Shown one piece after another: positions 39,568 through 47,578 of a stretch of 64,000 bases of DNA. The DNA is taken from positions 32,198-96,197 of the forward strand of contig JAIPDI010000017.1 of assembly GCA_021737785.1 (NCBI GenBank), written 5' to 3'. This stretch comes from Deltaproteobacteria bacterium (GTDB taxonomy: Bacteria; Desulfobacterota; DSM-4660; Desulfatiglandales; Desulfatiglandaceae). The translations under genes were made by a program, and so were the position numbers. Positions within the stretch are counted from its first letter, which is position 1. Each line of letters starts with the position of its first letter. Under the pieces are notes generated by a model, which made no database searches, was not told where the DNA came from, and saw only the letters and a program-made list of their open reading frames with translations.

Positions 39568-40752
39568 ATGAGACCGCAGCAGATCGATTCCATCCTGAGT
39601 TCCATGTTGAAATCCCACGACAATGTGTCGGACCTTAATATGACCGTAGGCAAGCCCTTTCAAGTGGAATCGTCCGGTCAGTTGGTTCCGGTGCCGCTGA
39701 CCCCCGCCATTCAGCGCTTGACCCCCTTTCAGACGGAGATATTCGCCCTCAATCTTATCGGCGGCGACCGGCGCCTCACCCAAACCCTTCTGACCCAAGG
39801 CTCGTGTGATTCCTCCTACCAATTGGCGGGCAAGGCCCGTTTCAGGGTCAATATCTTTTCCCAGAAGGGTTGCTATTCCATTGTAATGCGCCAATTGGCC
39901 ACCAGTGTTCCTACCATTACAGACCTGAATCTTCCATCTGCCTTCTCCAAAATGACCGGCGAAAAAAACGGGATCATTCTGGTGACAGGGGCCACCGGGA
40001 GCGGAAAGACCACATCCCTCGCGGCCTTTTTGAATGAAATCAACGAAACACAGTCTGTTCACGTGGTCACACTGGAAGACCCGGTAGAATATGTCCATTC
40101 CCAGAAGAGGGCCACCTTCAATCAACGGGAACTGGGCATGGACTTTGATTCCTTTGCGTCGGGCCTGAGATCTGCACTCAGACAGGCCCCAAAGGTGGTG
40201 CTGGTGGGCGAAATGAGAGACCGGGAGACCGTGGAAATCGGTCTTTCTGCCGCAGAGACCGGGCACCTGGTCCTCAGCACCCTCCATACCGTGGATGCGG
40301 GACAGACGATCAACCGGATTGTGGGCATGTTTGAGCAGGAAGAGGAAAAGCAGATACGGATCCGGCTTGCAGATACGATGCGCTGGGTTGTCTGTCAGCG
40401 GCTTCTCCCCAAGGTAGGGGGCGGGCGTGTGGCGGCATTTGAAATCATGGGATCCAATCTTCGGGTAAAGGATACGATTCTCCATGGTGAATCCGAAGGC
40501 AAGACCTACTATGAAATTATCGAAGGAAGTCAGCCCTTCGGCATGATGACCTTTGATCAATCTATCTCCGAACTCTACAAGAATGGTCTTATTGAAGAAA
40601 ACACCGCCATGGGGTATGCATCAAGAAAGGCGATCGTAGGCAGAGCAATCGATACCATTAAGTCTCAAAGGGGAGAAAAGACGACCACCATCGAAGGTCT
40701 GGCCATTGATGAAGATTATGGACAAGAGAATGAGAATAAAAGGTCTTTCTGA
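39568..40752 (+). CDS. Second PilT/PilU-type ATPase
   Basis: A 394-residue paralogue of the preceding gene, with Walker A GATGSGKTTS, QAPKVVLVGEMRDRET as Asp box/Walker B, and HLVLSTLHTVDAGQT as His box. The N-terminal domain is less like PilT (NVSDLNMTVGKPF), and a C-terminal extension of about 30 residues is hydrophilic, so it is probably a PilU-like accessory retraction ATPase or a related regulator. It lies in an operon with pilT and the zinc-ribbon gene, which starts 11 bp later. Confidence 0.87.
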   Translation: MRPQQIDSILSSMLKSHDNVSDLNMTVGKPFQVESSGQLVPVPLTPAIQRLTPFQTEIFALNLIGGDRRLTQTLLTQGSCDSSYQLAGKARFRVNIFSQKGCYSIVMRQLATSVPTITDLNLPSAFSKMTGEKNGIILVTGATGSGKTTSLAAFLNEINETQSVHVVTLEDPVEYVHSQKRATFNQRELGMDFDSFASGLRSALRQAPKVVLVGEMRDRETVEIGLSAAETGHLVLSTLHTVDAGQTINRIVGMFEQEEEKQIRIRLADTMRWVVCQRLLPKVGGGRVAAFEIMGSNLRVKDTILHGESEGKTYYEIIEGSQPFGMMTFDQSISELYKNGLIEENTAMGYASRKAIVGRAIDTIKSQRGEKTTTIEGLAIDEDYGQENENKRSF

Positions 40753-40763
40753 GGAGTAATCCA

Positions 40764-41489
40764 ATGGAACTCGTATGCGAATCGTGCAAGGCCAAATTGA
40801 ATATTCCCGAGGAAAAGCTCCCCCCGGGACAGCGGGTAAGCGTCAGATGTCCCCGTTGTAAGAACAAGCTGGTCATCGATACCAAGACGGTGGCATCCGA
40901 GGGCGCATCTCCCCCGGCGCAGGTCTCCAGGAAAGCAGAAGGTCCCACGGCGGATACAGCCGTGCCATCAGTGGAACAGGAATATGATTCATCCACTTCC
41001 GAAATATACGGTCTTGACGACACAGAGGCAGACAGTGCTCTGGATTCCTATGAAGAGGGGGACAAGCTGGCCCTTCTCATGACGGCCGACGACCTTCGTC
41101 TGGAAACGATGAAGGCGGCCCTCGACGCATTGGGCTACAATACGATTCGAGCCGAAAACACCCGTGAGGCCGTGTCCAAGATGCGATTCCTAAACTTTGA
41201 TCTGGTCATACTATCCGACCTTTTCGACAATATCCGGCTTCAACAAAGTCCTATCCTCCAATATCTCAACCATCTCTCCATGTCTGTCCGCAGAAAGATG
41301 TTTGTTGTCTTGATGAGCGACACGTTCCGGACCATGGATCCCATGTCGGCATTTGCCATGAGCGCCAATCTGGTCGCGAACTGGAAAGATCTGGGCAGGT
41401 TTTCAAACATATTGGCACGGGCCGTGTCGGAGAATGCGAATTTCTACAAGGTCTTTATGGATACCTTGAGGGAAACAGGAAAGGCCTGA
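40764..41489 (+). CDS. MJ0042 zinc-ribbon protein with receiver-like C-terminal domain
   Basis: A 241-residue protein. The N-terminus has a CxxC...CxxC zinc ribbon of the MJ0042 type (CESCKAKLNIPEE, VRCPRCKNKL). A low-complexity linker (about 40-105) follows, and the C-terminal 130 residues look like a receiver fold (LALLMTADDLRLETM, NFDLVILSDLF). No clear phosphorylatable Asp is in the usual place, suggesting a pseudo-receiver. It lies 11 bp after the second pilT-type gene, so a role in pilus control is plausible but inferred only from position. Confidence 0.7.
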   Translation: MELVCESCKAKLNIPEEKLPPGQRVSVRCPRCKNKLVIDTKTVASEGASPPAQVSRKAEGPTADTAVPSVEQEYDSSTSEIYGLDDTEADSALDSYEEGDKLALLMTADDLRLETMKAALDALGYNTIRAENTREAVSKMRFLNFDLVILSDLFDNIRLQQSPILQYLNHLSMSVRRKMFVVLMSDTFRTMDPMSAFAMSANLVANWKDLGRFSNILARAVSENANFYKVFMDTLRETGKA

Positions 41490-41606
41490 TCCAAACGGAC
41501 AATCATCATCGGCGATTGTCGATTGACAAATTGCCAAAAACATGTAACCGTACGACCTTCCTTCTGGAAAAAATTGAACTTGTGAGCAGCTTTCACTCAA
41601 AAGGAC

Positions 41607-41879
41607 ATGGATAGAACGGATCGATATAAGCTGAGAATACAAAACTGTGTAGGAACCATCCTTGATGTGCACAGTACCATCAGCAAAAAATTTGAAAATC
41701 AGGAACTCTTGTCCCAGTTTGAGGGGTTGGAGGAAGCCCTTGAGACCCTTGATATGACCTTTGTCTCTGAGGGGGACATCCTGATGGTTGAACAGGCCAC
41801 CAATGCCCTCCTGGACGAATTCCGCGGCCTTTTTGACGCAGGCCTGCTCGGACCTGTTTACGGACATGCATTGAATTGA
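41607..41879 (+). CDS. Small helical protein of unknown function
   Basis: Ninety residues, mostly predicted helix and acidic, with no signal or membrane segment (for example EALETLDMTFVSEGDI). No family is recognised. It follows the pilT-pilT-zinc-ribbon group by 117 bp on the same strand. The ATG has an AAGGA close by, though spacing is tight, so the call is moderate. Confidence 0.55.
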   Translation: MDRTDRYKLRIQNCVGTILDVHSTISKKFENQELLSQFEGLEEALETLDMTFVSEGDILMVEQATNALLDEFRGLFDAGLLGPVYGHALN

Positions 41880-41936
41880 TGCCGGACCGCGGTGCCATCT
41901 TTTCCAAGAACAGCGTCCGTGAGGACCATGACCCTA

Positions 41937-43010
41937 TCATCTGGATTCAATATCGGATTCCTGCTTCACCCCTGACGGATCGACTTGGCAATCAAGAATG
42001 GCGGCGCCTTTAATTTTCACCAGACGGGTTTCCCAAATGCGTCTCAACGTGTCAATCCGATCCACATCGCCTATGGCCCATAGGGAACCTCCTGCGCCCG
42101 CCCCCGTGAATCTGGCCCCACACCCTGCATTCTCCGCCGTTTCTATCAGTTCCTCTGTTACCGGTGTGAGGGCCTCGGGCGTGATCTCCCTCCTGACAGA
42201 CATCTCTTCCCGAATCAAGGCCGCCGCCTGACTCCAGTCCCTCGCTTCAACGGCCCGACCGAACCGGCGCACGGTCTCGTTGACCTTAAGCCATCCCGTC
42301 CGTGTTCTGCCCGAAAGAAAATCCCTGATCCAGCGACGGTTCGTACTCGACGCTGTATGACGCTTTCCGCTGTATGCGACCAGAAGATGTCTGGAAAGAA
42401 CGGCCTGTCCTTTCCGGTCCAGAAGCGCCCGCCTTCTGAACAAGGTCTTATGGCTTCCATAAGACCATTCCCAATGCTGCACGCCTCCATAGACCGCGGC
42501 GGCCTGATCCTGAATCCCGCAGTTGCCGCCGCTGACCCCATCTTCCAGATGATATCCCGCATGAAGGATCTCCTTTCTTGAGAGATCTTTTCGGCCAAGG
42601 TATGAAGCCGTCTTTGACAGGGCGCTGATGAGGGCCACGAGCGCCGTGCTGGATCCTCCCAGGGCCGACCTCACAGGGGATTGAGAATTGATTTTCACCT
42701 CCAACCCGTGGAAGCCGAAAAAAGAAACAGCAGCAAAAAAGAGCCCGAACCGGGTGTCAAAAGGGAGCCTGTCAATGGGGAAGATCTCCGGCGCACCAAA
42801 GCCGACGGAGCTGATCTTCACCCGGCCCGCCTCATAGGGGTGGAGCGACGCGGAGGTCCGCAGGGTAAGGGCGATATTGACCGTCGTCGGTTGAATCCTC
42901 TCAAGGGGAAGCGCCAGGGCCTTGATGTCCCAGGTGCCTCCTGAATCGATGCGACAGGGCGCCGATGCCACCACAGACTGTTTTGAGAGGAGGTCTTTTA
43001 CCAGAATCAT
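41937..43010 (-). CDS. GHMP-family sugar kinase
   Basis: A small-molecule kinase of about 357 residues. SAPCRIDSGGTWD starts the fold, the ATP-binding PVRSALGGSSTALVAL is the GHMP glycine-rich loop, and GARFTGAGAGGSLWAIG is the third conserved motif. The sequence is most like D-glycero-D-manno-heptose-7-phosphate or fucose/galactose-type kinases, but the substrate cannot be fixed. ATG at 43010 gives a normal start; the frame extends to a TTG at 43073 without ribosome support. Its stop converges on the small gene at 41607-41879. Confidence 0.8.
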   Translation of the reverse strand: MILVKDLLSKQSVVASAPCRIDSGGTWDIKALALPLERIQPTTVNIALTLRTSASLHPYEAGRVKISSVGFGAPEIFPIDRLPFDTRFGLFFAAVSFFGFHGLEVKINSQSPVRSALGGSSTALVALISALSKTASYLGRKDLSRKEILHAGYHLEDGVSGGNCGIQDQAAAVYGGVQHWEWSYGSHKTLFRRRALLDRKGQAVLSRHLLVAYSGKRHTASSTNRRWIRDFLSGRTRTGWLKVNETVRRFGRAVEARDWSQAAALIREEMSVRREITPEALTPVTEELIETAENAGCGARFTGAGAGGSLWAIGDVDRIDTLRRIWETRLVKIKGAAILDCQVDPSGVKQESDIESR

Positions 43011-43096
43011 ACAGGAGCCCTTCACCGCGCCTACGGTTTGTCGACGGGCACATCGGGTTTCACTACTTTTCAATCATTCAAAAAATTTAGATCGCT

Positions 43097-43657
43097 TCAG
43101 TCAGTTGAATCAGGAGGCGCCTCCAGGTCCTGATCCAGCCACAGCCTTGTCATAAAAAGCGCGGCTATGGTCTTTGCATCCCCTATCTCCCCCCTTTGCA
43201 CCATCTCAACTGCGTCCTCGAACCCGACCTCGTGGACGTGAAGGATCTCATCTCTATCCAGATGCTGCCTTGCAGGGGTCAGATCGGTCACACAGAAGAT
43301 ATGGATTCGCTCATCCGAGTATCCGGGCACCGGGGTGATTTCCCCCAATTTGTGCCATATATCGCCTGAATATCCGATCTCTTCAACCAGTTCCCGTTTC
43401 GCACAGTCCAGGGGCGTTTCATTGGGGTCCAGTGTCCCGGCAGGGATCTCCCAGATAAATCCCCCCATTGCATGACGGTATTGCCGGATCATCAGCAGGG
43501 TCTTGTTTTGCGTCAGAGGGACCATGGCCGCGGCCCCGGGATGACGGACAATATCCAGATCAACGGTGACGCCGTTTTCCAGCGCAACCGTCTCCTGTAC
43601 AAGCCTGAATACTCTTCCCTGGTGAAGGGTAACACGCTCAAGGGTTTTTGTACTCAT
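43097..43657 (-). CDS. Nudix hydrolase, ADP-ribose pyrophosphatase-like
   Basis: A 186-residue protein hydrolysing nucleoside diphosphate derivatives, probably ADP-ribose or ADP-sugars. The Nudix box reads G-TLDPN-E-TPLDCAK-RELVEE-IGY, with RQYRHAMGGFIWEIPAG before it as in ADP-ribose pyrophosphatases. The ATG at 43657 with GGAGAAG nearby is preferred over an upstream TTG. It lies between the GHMP kinase and pcm genes on the same strand. Confidence 0.88.
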   Translation of the reverse strand: MSTKTLERVTLHQGRVFRLVQETVALENGVTVDLDIVRHPGAAAMVPLTQNKTLLMIRQYRHAMGGFIWEIPAGTLDPNETPLDCAKRELVEEIGYSGDIWHKLGEITPVPGYSDERIHIFCVTDLTPARQHLDRDEILHVHEVGFEDAVEMVQRGEIGDAKTIAALFMTRLWLDQDLEAPPDSTD

Positions 43658-43690
43658 TCTCTTCTCCAAAAGATATCTTTTCTCGCCGCT

Positions 43691-44407
43691 TCACTCCTTA
43701 TTCCCGACCATCGGCACAAAACGAACCCGCATTGCTTCTTCCTTTTGGAGCCGTCCCCCCGTCTTAACGCCGATCTCCAATCTCTGAACGGTCCCTGCCC
43801 CCCCCACCGGGATGATCATGCGGCCCCCTTCCTTCAACTGCGCAATCAGGGGCTCAGGGACCTTTTCAGGGGCGCATGTGACGATGACGGCGTCAAAGGG
43901 GGCTTTCCCGGGCCACCCCTTGTGGCCATCTCCGATCCTGATGTGGATGTTTGTATACCCCAATTCGGCCAAGGTTTGCCTGGCCCTTTTTCCCAAGATT
44001 TCCACGATCTCAATGGAGTATACATCCTTGACGATCTCCGCCAGAACCGCAGCCTGATACCCGGACCCCGTACCGATTTCAAGGACCTTGTCCTCCGGCG
44101 TGAGTCTCAGCGCCTCTGTCATGAAGGCGACGATATAGGGCTGGGAGATGGTCTGGCCTTCACCGATGGGAAGAGGATGGTCGGCATATGCCGACCCCCG
44201 ATATTTTTCGGGTACAAAAAGATGCCTGGGCACCGTTTTCATGGCCCGTATGACCTCCCGGTCTTTTATCCCCCGGTCGATAATCTGCGACTCTACCATG
44301 ACCTCCCGGTAATGGGCGAAATCCCTTGCTTCCTGGGCGAGGCAGGTAGAAAAACCGCACGGGACAAGAAAGAAAAGAAACAGATACCATAAATATGCCT
44401 TTACCAT
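43691..44407 (-). CDS. pcm: Protein-L-isoaspartate O-methyltransferase with signal peptide
   Basis: Repairs isoaspartyl residues by methylation using S-adenosylmethionine. The core has MVESQIIDRGI, PRHLFVP, the SAM motif LEIGTGSGYQAAVLA and VIVTCAPEKVPEPL. Unusually the 238-residue chain begins with a hydrophobic signal sequence (about 6-24, ending STCLAQ), predicting export to the periplasm. How SAM would reach an exported enzyme is unexplained, although exported members do occur in other Gram-negatives. It precedes the Nudix gene by 33 bp. Confidence 0.88.
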   Translation of the reverse strand: MVKAYLWYLFLFFLVPCGFSTCLAQEARDFAHYREVMVESQIIDRGIKDREVIRAMKTVPRHLFVPEKYRGSAYADHPLPIGEGQTISQPYIVAFMTEALRLTPEDKVLEIGTGSGYQAAVLAEIVKDVYSIEIVEILGKRARQTLAELGYTNIHIRIGDGHKGWPGKAPFDAVIVTCAPEKVPEPLIAQLKEGGRMIIPVGGAGTVQRLEIGVKTGGRLQKEEAMRVRFVPMVGNKE

Positions 44408-44425
44408 TCTTAAGTTCCTTTCACT

Positions 44426-46057
44426 TTATTCGCCGAGCTGATAGACAACGATCGGTCTTGAGTACCCCTTTACAAACCGGGCAGACTCCTTCTTCAACGG
44501 GAAACTCCCTTTGAGTCGTTCAACCGTCTCTTGGCTCACCAAAATTTCGCACCCTATTTCCCGGGTGAGGCCTTCAATACGCGAGGCCACATTGACCGTA
44601 TTGCCGATGAGAGCGTAGGCCGACTGATCTTCGCTCCCCGAGTTCCCTGCCAGGACACTCCCGGAATGAATTCCGATCCCGTGGGCAAACGGCGGCTTGC
44701 CCGAGGCAACCCGTTCCGCATTCAGCTCCCTTAAGGCCTTTCGCATGTCTGTGGCCGCCCGGACAGCTGCATCCGCATGGCCTTCAAAACGAACGGGGAT
44801 GCCGAATACGGCCTCGATTTCATCCCCCACAAATTGGAGCACCAAACCCCGGCGGAGACGTATGGCCCGGTGCATGGCCGTAAAATAGGCCCTCAATCCT
44901 GACATGACTTCTTCAGGGGGATTGTTCTCGACAAAAGGGGTAAAATCCCTCAGGTCGACAAACATCACCGTCCCCTCCCGGCGCTCCCCTTCCAACGGGA
45001 TACGACCGGAAAGGATCTCGTCCCGGATCTCGGGGGTTACGTACTTTCCGAAGACTTCCCTGAGCTTCTGCCGGTCTGCCAGACCCCGGATCATCTGATT
45101 GGCGGCATCTCCCAGTATGCCGATTTCATCGTTCCCGACCACCCGGATCTTTGCCTGATAATCCCCATCCCGGATCTTTCCGAGCGCCTCTAACATGCTT
45201 TTTAGAGGCTCCACAATCGATCTGCTGACCAACCTGTTAAGGACCCCTGTACTGATAAAGAAGATCCCGAAGAGGACCACAGTAAAAATAATCACTCTTC
45301 GACCATATTCTTCCACCGGTATTTTCAACGCATCCAGTTCCCACTGCAGGGTGACAAGGGTAACGATGAGGATGGTCATCGGCACCACCGTTGCCATCCT
45401 GAAAAATATCCGTATACGCCGGGAAATGGATATCCTGGCAGCGCCCTTGAGATCGGCCACACGGCCCTCTGGAAAAAAGAAAGGGATAAGCTCCCTTCGG
45501 GAGTAGGCCTCCAACCTGTAGAAGGCCACAGACGATGTGATGAACCCCACCATGCTGGCCCGGGCTGCGAAAACCGCGCTGGTGCGGAGATTCATCAGAT
45601 CCACCACATAGGCGATGAAAAAAACCAGGGCGGGGGCAACAAGCCACAAGCCGATGTTCAGGGCAATAAAGATAAAAGGAAGGTTGATCAATCTGCGGCG
45701 GGCCTTCTCCGAAACACGAGCCGGAGGTTCTTCGCCTCGCTTCACCCTGTTCAGGCATCGGGAGATCGGACGCAGAAGCTGGTGCATCACCAGCAGCGTC
45801 GGAGAACCGATCAGGGCTATCAGGAAAAAGAGGCTGGCCAACCGCTTGACTACCTCGAAGGAATATTCAAAACCCTCTTTTTGGGCGAGGTCTGTAAACT
45901 GCCTTAAGATAAAATCCGTGGGTGTGGCAAAATTGAGCACAAAAACCACGCTGATACCGATACCCATGGCCAGTACGCTGATCACATAGAATCCGCCAAG
46001 GGATAATCCGGATGGATCAGGCCACTGATCGCTTATGGAGGGGGTCGTTTCCGTCAT
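44426..46057 (-). CDS. Membrane adenylate/guanylate cyclase with HAMP domain
   Basis: A 543-residue class III cyclase. Six hydrophobic segments occupy the first 280 residues, without a recognised sensor domain, followed by a HAMP-like linker (RSIVEPLKSMLEALGKI). The catalytic domain (about 345-540) has metal aspartates in MFVDLRDFTPF and FVGDEIEAVFG and the IHSGSVLAGN-NVASRIEGLT block. It is the second cyclase in the window after 33213-35015, and domain order here is the usual membrane-then-cyclase one. pcm begins 18 bp after its stop. Confidence 0.87.
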   Translation of the reverse strand: MTETTPSISDQWPDPSGLSLGGFYVISVLAMGIGISVVFVLNFATPTDFILRQFTDLAQKEGFEYSFEVVKRLASLFFLIALIGSPTLLVMHQLLRPISRCLNRVKRGEEPPARVSEKARRRLINLPFIFIALNIGLWLVAPALVFFIAYVVDLMNLRTSAVFAARASMVGFITSSVAFYRLEAYSRRELIPFFFPEGRVADLKGAARISISRRIRIFFRMATVVPMTILIVTLVTLQWELDALKIPVEEYGRRVIIFTVVLFGIFFISTGVLNRLVSRSIVEPLKSMLEALGKIRDGDYQAKIRVVGNDEIGILGDAANQMIRGLADRQKLREVFGKYVTPEIRDEILSGRIPLEGERREGTVMFVDLRDFTPFVENNPPEEVMSGLRAYFTAMHRAIRLRRGLVLQFVGDEIEAVFGIPVRFEGHADAAVRAATDMRKALRELNAERVASGKPPFAHGIGIHSGSVLAGNSGSEDQSAYALIGNTVNVASRIEGLTREIGCEILVSQETVERLKGSFPLKKESARFVKGYSRPIVVYQLGE

Positions 46058-46510
46058 ATTTGTTCATTCATGGGGACATCTGTTTTGAGCCGTACCCTAC
46101 CACACTTGGGTCCCTGCCGCAAACCTCCTTTGGTTCCATCGGATCGAAAGCCCGCCGAAAGAATTATCGAGCAGTCCAAAAAAACCTTTGACAAAAGGAG
46201 GGATCTTGTTTATAAAGTATGTTTCTATTACGGCTGTCAGAGATGTTATTTCGATATTCATTCGAACAAGCAACATCGAGAGGGTCGGACCTTACCCGAG
46301 GTACGCGCCTCCATGGTGAGCACCTCCAGCAAGGGCATGCGTTCTGCGTCCCCATCGTCTAGTTCCGGGTCCAGGACATCCCGCTTTTCAAGCGGGACAA
46401 CACCTGACTTTCTCAAGCAAGGGGGCGTGAACAAAAGAATATTGTTGTATCTGTTTCTATTTGGGTGCTACGCTTCAAGCTTTAATCTTGGCGCACGGCC
46501 AAGCCCCTAC
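46058..46510. other. Intergenic region before tRNA-Glu
   Basis: About 450 bases. It contains a degenerate tRNA-Glu-like copy at 46348-46427 and a possible promoter for the tRNA (TTGGGT near 46461, TAATCT near 46483, 16-base spacer, weak). A plus-strand frame of 151 codons covers both but lacks coding character. Confidence 0.5.
46348..46427 (+). pseudogene. Degenerate tRNA-Glu-like sequence
   Basis: The first 13 bases are GTCCCCATCGTCT, identical to the intact tRNA-Glu at 46511. The D-arm is two bases longer, the anticodon arm is a good hairpin (TCCCGC, loop TTTTCAA with TTC, GCGGGA), and a near-acceptor end (AGGGGGC) exists. The T-arm does not form and lacks the GGTTCRANYCC sequence. It is thus either a decayed duplicate or a recombination relic. 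Confidence 0.6.
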
Positions 46511-46588
46511 GTCCCCATCGTCTAGCCAGGTCCAGGACACCGGCCTTTCACGCCGGCAACACCGGTTCAAATCCGGTTGGGGACGCCA
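46511..46588 (+). tRNA. tRNA-Glu (anticodon UUC), CCA encoded
   Basis: Acceptor GTCCCCA pairs with TGGGGAC (46578-46584), followed by discriminator G and an encoded CCA. The D-arm is TCGTCTAGCCAGG..., the anticodon stem is CCGGC/GCCGG with loop CTTTCAC giving anticodon TTC, and the T-arm is ACCGGTTCAAATCCGGT. A strong terminator follows at 46602. Confidence 0.97.
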
Positions 46589-46601
46589 TTCAATAAAATC
46601 A

Positions 46602-46635
46602 AGAGGTTAGCTATAATAGCTCAACCTCTTTTTTT
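46602..46635 (+). terminator. Rho-independent terminator after tRNA-Glu
   Basis: AGAGGTT-AGCT pairs with AGCT-AACCTCT (one bulged C) over an ATAAT loop and runs directly into seven T. Confidence 0.9.
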
Positions 46636-46671
46636 ATGTGGACAGAGATCCTTTAATCCTGCATCGGCATT

Positions 46672-47505
46672 ATGTGGCTTTTCATTCTCATTATTACCGC
46701 GCTCTATCTGATGGTGACCCTGTTTTTCACCTACGTGGTCCTTCAGGTCCCTCGACAACCGATCCAGGACCCGCCGGACTGGGGCCGGATCATGGATACC
46801 CGCATCCCTGCGGCGGATGGCGGCGATTTGGAGGTCTGGCGGATTGACCCCCACGGGCCTTCACGGGGGATTGTGGTCCTGGCCCACGGATGGAGCCGCA
46901 ATCGGGATCGCATGGTCAAAAGGGCCAGGTTGTTCGGGGAAATGGGCTTTACAACCATTATCCACAGCGCGCGGGACCATGGACAATCCAGTCGCAACCA
47001 TTTTATGAATGCCGTTAAATTTGCCGAGGATATAGAGGCCGTATTGAACTGGGTGGGTGAACCGGTTTTTCTGTACGGCCATTCAGCCGGGGCCGCGGGG
47101 GCCGTCATTGCCGCCAGCCGAAACCCTGAGAGGGTAACGGCGCTCTTTTTGGAAGGGTGCTACGCCCGTACCAGGGAGGCCCTGCGCAGCCTCTACCGGA
47201 ACTATAACCTGGCCTTCGGGATCGTGTTCGGCCCGATGATCGTGTTCTGGATGGACATCTTTTACAGGTTCAGGATGGACCAGGTGAGTCCGGCCTGCCT
47301 GGCTCCCCAACTGGATATCCCTGTGCTGATTATTCATGGAGAAAATGATCGGAATTTCTCCATTCACCATGCCTGGCGGCTCAGAGACAGCTTCCCGGCC
47401 GGCCGGGCCGTCCTCTTTGTGGCCAAAGGCGCCGATCACAGCTCCAGCAGCCTCACCCCCGAATACCCCGCCGCCGTCCGGGCCTTTGTAAACCGCTATC
47501 TGTGA
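46672..47505 (+). CDS. Alpha/beta hydrolase with N-terminal membrane anchor
   Basis: A 277-residue hydrolase. A transmembrane segment at about 2-24 is followed by a serine-hydrolase fold with oxyanion VLAHGWSRNRDR, nucleophile YGHSAGAAGA, acid in IHGENDRNFS and histidine in GADHSSSSL. The family resembles monoacylglycerol lipase-like or Bem46-like proteins, with no firm substrate. It is followed by a strong terminator and faces the FadB-like gene tail to tail. Confidence 0.82.
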   Translation: MWLFILIITALYLMVTLFFTYVVLQVPRQPIQDPPDWGRIMDTRIPAADGGDLEVWRIDPHGPSRGIVVLAHGWSRNRDRMVKRARLFGEMGFTTIIHSARDHGQSSRNHFMNAVKFAEDIEAVLNWVGEPVFLYGHSAGAAGAVIAASRNPERVTALFLEGCYARTREALRSLYRNYNLAFGIVFGPMIVFWMDIFYRFRMDQVSPACLAPQLDIPVLIIHGENDRNFSIHHAWRLRDSFPAGRAVLFVAKGADHSSSSLTPEYPAAVRAFVNRYL

Positions 47506-47517
47506 GGGCTAAATAAG

Positions 47518-47548
47518 AAATCCAGATCTTATAGACCTGGATTTTTCT
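47518..47548. terminator. Bidirectional rho-independent terminator
   Basis: A 12-bp stem (AAATCCAGATCT / AGACCTGGATTT with one wobble), a 3-base loop and T-runs on both sides. It separates the hydrolase from the oppositely oriented catabolic cluster. Confidence 0.85.
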
Positions 47549-47578
47549 AACCTCGAGAGATTGAGCAAAAGCCATTCT

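Noticed and set aside
39565..40560. 331-codon frame on the minus strand
   Set aside because: Mirror of the second pilT-type gene.
43472..44392. 306-codon frame on the plus strand
   Set aside because: Antisense to pcm and Nudix genes; sequence rich in Pro/Arg/His as expected from shadow reading.
46070..46525. 151-codon plus-strand frame
   Set aside because: Runs through the tRNA-Glu-like copy and into the tRNA; no ribosome site or coding character.
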